The notes below the pieces were generated by a model. The model worked only from the letters and a program-made list of their open reading frames with translations. It did no database searches and was not told where the DNA came from. Positions 58,601 through 64,000 of a stretch of DNA of 64,000 nucleotides are shown here, one piece after another (within the stretch, counting starts at the first letter, position 1; every line of letters begins with the position of its first letter). Position numbers and translations under genes: made by a program. This DNA is from Alphaproteobacteria bacterium (GTDB lineage: Bacteria > Pseudomonadota > Alphaproteobacteria > Caulobacterales > Aquidulcibacteraceae): NCBI GenBank assembly GCA_018969015.1, contig JAGWZE010000006.1, positions 62,001 through 126,000 of the forward strand, read 5' to 3'.

Positions 58601-59117
58601 TGAACAGCGCGATCGACACCGCGATGATGCCGGTGACGTCGTGCGGCGCCGCCACCGCCGTAAGCGTCACGTCCGGCGCCGTGAGCGCCGTCGCGCTCAT
58701 CGCGATCGCCTTGAGCTGCAGCGCCACGTAGGGGATCGCGCCGAGCATGGCGGTTATCGTCACCAGGGCCGCCACGCGCCGGCTCTTGCCGTACCGCGCG
58801 GAGATGAAGTCGGCGATCGAGGTGGTGTTCTCCTCGCGCGCGATGCGCACGATCCGCTGCAGCAGCGGCTGGCAGAACAGGAACACAAGCGCCGGCCCGA
58901 GATAGATGCCGAGATATGTCCAGCCCTGCGTGGCGGCGGTGCCGACGCCGCCATAGAACGTCCAGGACGTGCAGAAGACGCCGAGCGACAGCGCATAGAC
59001 GAGCGGCCAGCGCTGCGTGAGCGCAGGGGTCTCGCCGCCGCGATCGACACGCCATGCCACGGCGAACAGCACCGCGATGTAGGCCAGCGCCAGCACGGTG
59101 ACGAGCCAGAGGCTCAT
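55683..59117 (-). CDS. SSS-transporter/PAS hybrid histidine kinase with receiver domain
   Basis: 1144 residues. The first ~500 are a sodium/solute symporter-like domain with about 12-13 membrane helices (TSWTFYGGVGTAATQGW is conserved in this kinase family). A PAS domain follows at about 625-735 (DAELRLVAWNARYLEMFD), then a coiled coil, then the kinase: phospho-acceptor His800 in AASHDLLQPLHAARL and the ATP lid with GAGLGLAIVERAARVMG. A receiver domain ends the protein with Asp1078 (ALVDLHLDG). Relatives include CrbS of the acetate switch. No partner regulator is adjacent. A GAGGAG ribosome site precedes the ATG. Confidence 0.94.
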   Translation of the reverse strand: MSLWLVTVLALAYIAVLFAVAWRVDRGGETPALTQRWPLVYALSLGVFCTSWTFYGGVGTAATQGWTYLGIYLGPALVFLFCQPLLQRIVRIAREENTTSIADFISARYGKSRRVAALVTITAMLGAIPYVALQLKAIAMSATALTAPDVTLTAVAAPHDVTGIIAVSIALFTIMVGARRYDATGRNGGLVAALAVDSVVKFVALAAVGVFALAAINGAMAPAGRAGLAQLGEMFSARNLKIDFVTITVLSMAATIALTRMFYVGVVECRDPNHVRTARWPFSLYMTAMAAIALPIAALGLGVIGPRGPADLYVLLTPLSAGATWLALLAFIGGLSAALAMAVSTTVSLSVMVSNDLIAPLLLRSAAVARGADIGRLLLQVRRASILVMLALAWGYHRVTEQSGALATFGLIAFAGMAQVAPAMIGGVMWRRGTALAARISMTAGVGLWMYTLFLPSLLGDVENSPFALAFDGWLHPQALAHVSGLDPLTHGVMWSLGVNIALYLGLSLFAKPTAVEAPRLTPRFGRIATAGDLRAFAERFAGADATRAEFDAFAAVRGRTFKPSEPLTPDAARLAERLIAGVIGAPSARVIMGSALSGAALHVGDVVHLLDETSHELSFSREILTATMNTISQGVSVVDAELRLVAWNARYLEMFDFPPGLVAVGRPIADVIRHNAERGECGPGEVDAHVEKRLAAMRRNEPHTYERTRPNGMVLKTMGNPMPGGGYVTTFTDITAEKAAQAQLEAANERLEDRVAERTEELRIEAARNQKLAEELMVAKKAAEEAAMGKTKFLAAASHDLLQPLHAARLFSQALSDMLASAPEAKALSSKVDRSIAAADQLLRALLDISRLEAGGIRNNPTTFKVSALIDELAAELEPAAALRGLRLKTFTCDAHVRADRTLLRSILQNFLTNALRYTRSGGALIGVRRRGGRVRIEVWDTGPGIPDDMRAAIFQEFRRIDHPGTEKGAGLGLAIVERAARVMGAKLDLRSEVSKGSMFAVEIDAAAAPAPQRVAAKATEADLKGLRVLCVDNESAILEGLGALLRGWGCEPRLAPSYEEAVAAGAGAEIDAALVDLHLDGPETGIDILTALTPAKRGIKAAIITADPSADVARQARTLGASLVRKPVDPAQLRALLASARR

Positions 59118-59290
59118 GGGGCGGCTCCTCTCCGCAGAATCGCGCCGCTGCGGGCGGCGTCGTTCATGCGCGTGCGCGCTCATGCCGGAGGCGGGCGCGC
59201 TTTGCGTCATCAGGCGGCGCCATGCGACGGCCGGGCAAGGCTGCGCATCGTCGCAGGCCGGCGCCCGGCCGGCCGGCGGGGCGCCCCGAT

Positions 59291-59319
59291 TTGACCCCGC
59301 CCGCCCAGAGGGTTAAGCC
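59291..59319 (+). promoter_or_regulatory. probable promoter of the riboswitch-controlled receptor
   Basis: TTGACC (59291-59296), a 17-bp spacer and TAAGCC (59314-59319). The predicted start of transcription, near 59326, is just before the riboswitch. The -35 is good; the -10 is weak. Confidence 0.4.
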
Positions 59320-59325
59320 CGCGTC

Positions 59326-59455
59326 ATTCCGGGGAGCCCGACCTGCCGCAGCCGCGGCGTCCGGGCTGAGAGGCCGCAGGCGGCGCGTCGTTCATGGCGC
59401 ACCAGGCGCGGCGATCCGTCGAACCTGATCCGGGTCATGCCGGCGAAGGGAGGAG
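59326..59455 (+). ncRNA. TPP (THI-box) riboswitch
   Basis: The conserved blocks of the thiamine pyrophosphate aptamer appear in order: GGGGAGCCC (59331-59339), GGGCTGAGA (59363-59371), a variable P3 arm of about 50 nt, ACCTGATC (59423-59430) and CGGGTCATGCCGG with GCGAAGGGAGG ending near 59452. The last block carries the ribosome-binding GGGAGGAG of the TonB receptor, whose ATG is at 59460, so TPP binding should block translation initiation. This points to control of thiamine or precursor uptake. Confidence 0.93.
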
Positions 59456-59459
59456 CGCC

Positions 59460-61601
59460 ATGTCACTCGATTTGCGCCGCACGGGCGCGGTGTCCCTGTT
59501 GGCCCTGAGCGTCGTCCAGGCCGCCGCCGTCCTCGGGGGTGGGGCCAACGCCTCGGATGCGCCGCCGCAACCGTTCGAGATCGTCGTCCTCGGGCGGCCA
59601 TCCTCCGCGTTCGACGCGCCCGGCGCCGTCGTGCGCCTCTCCGGCGATGCGCTGTCCGGGCAGGGCGTCACCACGCTCGACGATCTGGCCCCTGTCGTCG
59701 CCGGCCTGCACCTCATCAACGACCAGGACCCCGGCACCAACATCCTCTCTCTGCGCGGCGCCACCACCGACCGCCTCCAGGCCGCCGCCGTCGCCTTCCT
59801 CGTCGATGGCGCCGCCTTGCCGGATACGGAGCTTTTCACCGCGCCGCTGTTCGACCTCGCCGACGTCACCGTCCTCAAGGGCCCGCAGGGCGCTCTGTTC
59901 GGCAAGAACGCGGCCGGCGGCGCGATCGCCGTCTCCACCGCGCGCGGGCCGGGCGGATCGGCGCGCGCCACGCTGGGCGATGGCGGCCGCCGGGAGGCCG
60001 AGATCGCCTATGGCGGTGCGGAAGGCTGGCGGGTCGCAGGCCTTTGGACCGCCGCAGATGGCTGGCTGCGCAACACCACGCTCGGGCGCGTCGTCGACGC
60101 CGAGGAGCGCAAGGCCGTGCGGGTCTCCGCCGCGCGCACGCTGGGCGCCTGGTCGCTCGACGCCGCGGTGCAGGCGCTGGAAGAGGACGGCGGCGCCGCC
60201 TGGGCCTCCAGCGGCGACGTCACCGGCGATTTCGGCGGCGTGCTCGAGGGCCGCGCGCTCACCGATCCGCAGGGCGATTTCGAGGGCCGCGCCTATCGCC
60301 GCTGGCTGCGCGCCACCGTGCGCGCCGAAGGCGAACTCGGCCGCGGCAAGCTCGGCCTCGTTCTCGCCCGCGACGTCTACGCCAAGCGCTGGGTCGAAGA
60401 GCTCGATTACCGCGCCGGCCCGCTCACCTTTTTCGGCGCGCCGATCTTCCCGAACGGCCTGCAGCCGATCCGCCAGCCGATCGACATCCACGCCTGGACG
60501 GCGCAACTCACCTACGACGCGCCGCTTGCGCCGCGCCTCGAAGGCCGCGTCGGCGCCTTCCTGCAGGACATGGACAAGGGGCGTACGGACGATTTCGGCC
60601 CGCTGCTGTTCGGCGCCGCGCCGCCGCGCTACGACACCAGCACCACGCAAACCGCCGTCTTCGGCGCCCTCGATTGGCGCGCCCTCGACACCGTCACCCT
60701 CTCGGGCGCCCTGCGCTGGGACGGCGACGACCGCACCCAGATCGTGAGGAACACCGCAACGGGCGCCGTGCTCGATCGCCGCAGCGCGACGTTCGCCCGC
60801 GTGCAACCCCAGATCGCCGCGCGCTGGCGCGTGCGCGACGATCTCGTCGCCTACGCCACCTACGGCGAAGCCTTCCGCACCGGCGGCTTCAATCCGATCC
60901 CGGCGCCCACCTCGATCTGGCGCGCGCGCTTCGAGCCGGAGACAACCAAGAGTCTCGAAGCCGGCGTGAAGCTGCGCAATCTGCCGCTCGACGGCGCGAT
61001 CGAACTCGCGGCGTTCCGTGGCCGCATCGCGCAGTATCAGAACTACACCTTCCTCGACGGCCAGTCGGTGACGCTCAATGTCGACAGCGTCACGCTCGAC
61101 GGGCTCGACCTCACCGCGCGCGTTTCCCCCGCGGCGTGGCTCACCGCCGAAACCGCGCTCGCCATGGCGGACGCGCGCATCGATCGGTTCGTCGCGCCCG
61201 ATCCGCTCGGCTCCGGCGGCGTGCGCACCTATGGCGGCAAGCGCGTGCCCAACGCGCCGAAATGGACCGCGACGACGAGCCTCACCGCCACGCGCCCGCT
61301 CGGCGCCCACACGCTCGACTTGCGCCTCGACGTGCACACCCGCGGCCCCACCGTCTACGAGATCGACAACGCGCTGCGCTCGCCCGCGGTGACGTGGGTC
61401 GATTTGCGCGCCTCGGTGCGTCGCGGGTCCTGGCGCGCGAGCGCCTGGGCGAAAAACCTGACCGACGAACGCTGGGCGATCTCCGCCTTCGGCCAGGGCA
61501 TGCTGCCGCTGCTCCAGGGCCTCGGTCCCGGCGGTCCGTTCGATACGTTCACGGTCAATCGCGGACGCTCGATCGGCGTCGATCTCACGCGCCAGTTTTG
61601 A
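59460..61601 (+). CDS. TonB-dependent receptor, predicted thiamine or thiamine-precursor uptake
   Basis: 713 residues. Signal peptide about residues 1-31 (ANAS). Plug domain with VTVLKGPQGALFGKNAAGGAI. A beta-barrel follows, ending in GRSIGVDLTRQF with the C-terminal Phe. The start is fixed by GGGAGGAG and the riboswitch. Ligand specificity is inferred only from the TPP riboswitch; in other lineages TonB receptors under THI elements have been predicted to import thiamine. Its 3' end overlaps the converging mutT gene by 17 bp. Confidence 0.93.
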   Translation: MSLDLRRTGAVSLLALSVVQAAAVLGGGANASDAPPQPFEIVVLGRPSSAFDAPGAVVRLSGDALSGQGVTTLDDLAPVVAGLHLINDQDPGTNILSLRGATTDRLQAAAVAFLVDGAALPDTELFTAPLFDLADVTVLKGPQGALFGKNAAGGAIAVSTARGPGGSARATLGDGGRREAEIAYGGAEGWRVAGLWTAADGWLRNTTLGRVVDAEERKAVRVSAARTLGAWSLDAAVQALEEDGGAAWASSGDVTGDFGGVLEGRALTDPQGDFEGRAYRRWLRATVRAEGELGRGKLGLVLARDVYAKRWVEELDYRAGPLTFFGAPIFPNGLQPIRQPIDIHAWTAQLTYDAPLAPRLEGRVGAFLQDMDKGRTDDFGPLLFGAAPPRYDTSTTQTAVFGALDWRALDTVTLSGALRWDGDDRTQIVRNTATGAVLDRRSATFARVQPQIAARWRVRDDLVAYATYGEAFRTGGFNPIPAPTSIWRARFEPETTKSLEAGVKLRNLPLDGAIELAAFRGRIAQYQNYTFLDGQSVTLNVDSVTLDGLDLTARVSPAAWLTAETALAMADARIDRFVAPDPLGSGGVRTYGGKRVPNAPKWTATTSLTATRPLGAHTLDLRLDVHTRGPTVYEIDNALRSPAVTWVDLRASVRRGSWRASAWAKNLTDERWAISAFGQGMLPLLQGLGPGGPFDTFTVNRGRSIGVDLTRQF

Positions 61602-62022
61602 GCGCAGCGCGCAGCGCGGCGAGCAGCGGCGCATCCGCCGGCGGCATCGCATAGGTGTGCAGTTCGTCCGGCCGCGCCCAGGCCAGCGCCGGCGCCTCCA
61701 ACGCCCGCGGCTCGCCCGTCCAGCGCCGCACGAGATAGAGCGGCATCAAAAGATGAAACATCTCGTAGCCGTGGCTGGCGAACGTCAGCGGCTCGAGCGC
61801 GGCGGGATCGACGGTGACGCCAAGCTCTTCAGCCAATTCGCGAACCAGCGCCGCCTCCGGCCGCTCGCCCGGCTCGACCTTGCCGCCGGGAAACTCCCAC
61901 AAGCCGCCGAGCTGCTTGTCGTGGGGGCGCTGCGCGATCAGCACGCGCCCGTCGGCATCGACGAGCGCAGCCGCCACCACGAGCACAAGCCGCGTCGAAG
62001 TGGCAGTCACCGGCGCCGTCAC
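61585..62022 (-). CDS. mutT: NUDIX hydrolase, MutT-type 8-oxo-dGTP diphosphatase
   Basis: 145 residues starting at a GTG that overlaps the argJ stop (GTGA). The Nudix box GGKVEPGERPEAALVRELAEE is complete, preceded by GLWEFP typical of MutT. It removes oxidised dGTP from the pool. The C-terminus overlaps the TonB receptor end by 17 bp. The symbol is probable; other Nudix functions are possible. Confidence 0.92.
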   Translation of the reverse strand: MTAPVTATSTRLVLVVAAALVDADGRVLIAQRPHDKQLGGLWEFPGGKVEPGERPEAALVRELAEELGVTVDPAALEPLTFASHGYEMFHLLMPLYLVRRWTGEPRALEAPALAWARPDELHTYAMPPADAPLLAALRAALKTGA

Positions 62023-63254
62023 GAGCGATAGTCGCCGTTGATCTCGATGTAGCGCTTCGTCAGGTCGCACGTCCAAACGACGGCGCGCCCGCCGGCGAGC
62101 CCCACATCCACGAGAATGTCGATCGCGCGCCCGGCGAAATGCGCGTCCACCGCGGCGGTGTCGTAGGCGATGGCGCCGCCCTCGCGCGCGGTCCACACGC
62201 CGCCCATGCGGATCGCCAGCTTCTCCAGCGCGATCGGCTCGCCCGATTTGCCCACCGCCATCACGACGCGGCCCCAGTTGGCGTCGCCGCCGGCCACCGC
62301 CGTCTTCAACAGCGGCGAGTTCGCGATCGAAAGCCCGATCCGCCGCGCCGAGGCGTCGCTGTGCGCGCCCTGCACCTCGATGCGGATGAGCTTCTCGGCG
62401 CCTTCGCCGTCCTTCACCACCTGCAGCGCGAGATCGAGCATCACCTCGTGCAAGGCCGTCTCGAACGGGGCCAGCCGGGGATCGGCCACGTCCGTGATCA
62501 ACGGCGCGCCCGAGGCGCCCGTCGCGAACAGCAGCAGCGTGTCGCTGGTCGAGGTGTCGCCATCCACCGTGATGGTGTTGAACGTCAGATCGACGTGCTT
62601 TGAGATCAGCGCCTGCGTCACCGCGGGCGAAAGCGCGGCGTCCGTGAACAGGAAGACGAGCATCGTCGCCATGTTCGGCGCGATCATGCCCGAGCCCTTG
62701 GCGATGCCGGCGAGATGCACGGTCACGCCGTCGATCTCGACGCTGCGGCCTGCGCCCTTCGGGTAGGTGTCGGTGGTGGCGATCGCCGCGGCGAGCGACG
62801 GCCAATCCGGCGCCGTCATCGTCTCCCACAAACCGGGCAGATGCTCCGCGACCGTATGCGCCGGCAGCGGCTGGCCGATCACGCCCGTCGCGGCGATGAA
62901 CACGTCGTCGGGCCCGCAGCCGGCAAGCGCACACGCCGCCGCCGCCGAGGCCGCATTCTTGGCTGCGCCCGCCGCGCCGGTGAAGGCGTTCGAGTTACCG
63001 GCATTGACGACCAGCGCCCGCGCCTTGCCGCCCCCGGCCGCCAGCGCGCGCCGGCACCAGTCTACGTCCGGCGACCGCGTCGAAGACGTCGTGAACGCGC
63101 CGCCGACGCTCGCGCCATCGGGGAAATGCGCGAACAGCAGGTCGTTGCGTACGTGTTTGTAGAGGCCGATCCGGCCCACCCCGGCGCGCACGCCGCGCAC
63201 GGGGGGGAGGTCCGGGAAACGTTCGGGCGCGAGCGGCGCGCGGGTATGGCTCAC
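62019..63254 (-). CDS. argJ: glutamate N-acetyltransferase/amino-acid acetyltransferase
   Basis: 411 residues, GTG start overlapping the parvulin stop (GTGA). Self-cleavage should occur at Ala196-Thr197 in APNMATMLV, with Thr as nucleophile. GGDANWGRVVMAVGKSG and the terminal RYIEINGDYRS are typical. It transfers the acetyl group from N-acetylornithine to glutamate, the cyclic arginine pathway. With argE in the same genome, the cell has both recycling and hydrolytic routes, or one protein has another substrate. Confidence 0.96.
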   Translation of the reverse strand: MSHTRAPLAPERFPDLPPVRGVRAGVGRIGLYKHVRNDLLFAHFPDGASVGGAFTTSSTRSPDVDWCRRALAAGGGKARALVVNAGNSNAFTGAAGAAKNAASAAAACALAGCGPDDVFIAATGVIGQPLPAHTVAEHLPGLWETMTAPDWPSLAAAIATTDTYPKGAGRSVEIDGVTVHLAGIAKGSGMIAPNMATMLVFLFTDAALSPAVTQALISKHVDLTFNTITVDGDTSTSDTLLLFATGASGAPLITDVADPRLAPFETALHEVMLDLALQVVKDGEGAEKLIRIEVQGAHSDASARRIGLSIANSPLLKTAVAGGDANWGRVVMAVGKSGEPIALEKLAIRMGGVWTAREGGAIAYDTAAVDAHFAGRAIDILVDVGLAGGRAVVWTCDLTKRYIEINGDYRS

Positions 63255-64000
63255 GTCTCGCGCTCTCCGGGCTTGGCCGGAACGGCGGACGGCGCGACCT
63301 CGTCCGGCGCGGGACGCAGCGGCAGCGGCGAAGGCTTCGTCCCGCCGGGCGCGGTTCCGGGCTTGGCCGGGGCCGGCGCGAGCGGGCGGGGCAGGGGCAA
63401 GGGCAAGGGCAAGGTCTGCGGGGTCGCGGGGGCCGGCTCGGCCGCCGAGACGTCGGGTGCGGGATCGACGGGGGCCGAGGGGGCCGGCGCTGCGCCTGCA
63501 TCGCCGCCGCCGCCGTCCGCCGCCGGGGCCTCCATTCCGGGCCGGGCGGCGACGCCCGGGCGCCGCTGCTCGTCCACGAACAGCTCCACCCGCGCCGCGC
63601 TGCGCAAGCGCTCCACCACGCGCCGCTGCTCGGGGAACCACAGATTGGCCTCGAGCTGGCTGCGCATGCTTTCCAGCGTCGGCGGCTCCTGCTGGCGCCG
63701 CTCCTCGACACGCACGAGGTGCCAGCCGATGTCCGACTGCACCGGGCCGACGACCTGGCCGATCGGCGCGGTCTTCATGATGTCCTGCAGCGCCTCGGGA
63801 TAGTTGTCGGGCACCTTGAAGCCGAGATCGCCGCCTTCGCCGCCGGTCGTGCGGTCGATGCTCACTTCGTAAGCAACGGTTTCGAACGGCTCGCCGCGAT
63901 CGAGCCGTAGTTTCGCCTGGATCGCAGCCTCCTTGGTGGGAAGCAGGATGTGGCGGGCGTGAACGAGCTGGCCGCGGCCAAGAAGCTTGAGGTTTTCCCG
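63251..64000 (-). CDS. parvulin-type peptidyl-prolyl isomerase, 5' end outside window
   Basis: 249 C-terminal residues are visible; the start is beyond the right edge. The rotamase domain shows VHARHILLPTKEAA, GGEGGDLGF, ALQDIMKTAPIGQVVGPVQ and GWHLVRVEERR. A helical segment follows, then a Pro/Ala-rich tail of about 100 residues with a hexanucleotide repeat giving PLPLPLP. Relatives (PpiC/SurA group) are periplasmic chaperones. The tail is unusual. It leads the unit parvulin, argJ, mutT, with GTGA overlaps at each junction. Confidence 0.88.
   Translation of the reverse strand, partial: RENLKLLGRGQLVHARHILLPTKEAAIQAKLRLDRGEPFETVAYEVSIDRTTGGEGGDLGFKVPDNYPEALQDIMKTAPIGQVVGPVQSDIGWHLVRVEERRQQEPPTLESMRSQLEANLWFPEQRRVVERLRSAARVELFVDEQRRPGVAARPGMEAPAADGGGGDAGAAPAPSAPVDPAPDVSAAEPAPATPQTLPLPLPLPRPLAPAPAKPGTAPGGTKPSPLPLRPAPDEVAPSAVPAKPGERET

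Noticed and set aside
55878-59294. Plus-strand frame of 1138 codons opposite the hybrid kinase
   Set aside because: Arg/His/Gln-rich with no domain; the minus strand encodes a complete transporter-kinase-receiver protein.

Overview
The window is high-GC, gene-dense chromosomal DNA from an alphaproteobacterium. It most resembles Caulobacterales/Hyphomonadaceae-type genomes; that placement is my inference from gene content and order (Coq7-type ubiquinone hydroxylase, ubiG/lysC/ptsP neighbourhood, metX-metW, argJ-mutT, comF-grx-nitrilase-DUF1178, two TonB-dependent receptors). I see no rRNA, CRISPR array, prophage, insertion sequence or plasmid hallmark. Most content is housekeeping metabolism in short, tightly packed operons, many with 1-4 nt start/stop overlaps. 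Very long antisense reading frames are artefacts of high GC and are not annotated.

Layout. 1-2.7 kb (-): alpha-E protein (cut by the edge), circularly permuted ATP-grasp protein, short-chain dehydrogenase. 2.7-10.5 kb: bacterial alpha-2-macroglobulin and PBP1C (+), facing a small protein of two tandem repeats. 10.6-13.1 kb: lipoprotein subtilase and a small exported protein that resembles a free protease propeptide. 13.1-17.3 kb: TetR regulator divergent from a TonB receptor and alpha/beta hydrolase, with an attenuator-like leader between them. 17.4-19.3 kb (-): iron alcohol dehydrogenase, YqaA-like membrane protein, tRNA-Leu(CAA). 19.8-22.7 kb (+): galU, cysQ, argE. 22.8-29.3 kb (-): FKBP lipoprotein, GST, threonine ammonia-lyase, S9 peptidase, fused peptide ABC ATPase. 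29.5-32 kb (+): ExoD, DsbB-like protein, coq7, acetyltransferase.

32-36.6 kb: a methyltransferase whose 5' end overlaps divergent comF, then grx, nitrilase, DUF1178, a small lipoprotein and a crotonase. 36.8-42.4 kb: ubiG (-) divergent from lysC, ptsP and a RodZ-like protein. 42.4-48.2 kb: Tat-type S9 peptidase (-), ispG, a membrane protein with a possible degenerate TIR domain, glmM. 48.2-52.7 kb (-): metallo-beta-lactamase-fold protein, pgi, metW, metX. 52.8-55.7 kb (+): chorismate mutase, hisC, prephenate dehydrogenase. 55.7-59.1 kb (-): a 1144-residue SSS-transporter/hybrid histidine kinase. 59.3-61.6 kb (+): a TPP riboswitch and the TonB receptor it controls. 61.6-64 kb (-): mutT, argJ and a parvulin isomerase cut by the window end.

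Two families of intergenic palindromes occur, mostly between convergent genes. The most informative finds are the TPP riboswitch in front of a TonB receptor (predicted thiamine or precursor uptake), the interleaved hairpins in front of the other TonB receptor, the subtilase/propeptide-like pair, and the TIR-like membrane protein. None of these is proven novel from sequence alone.
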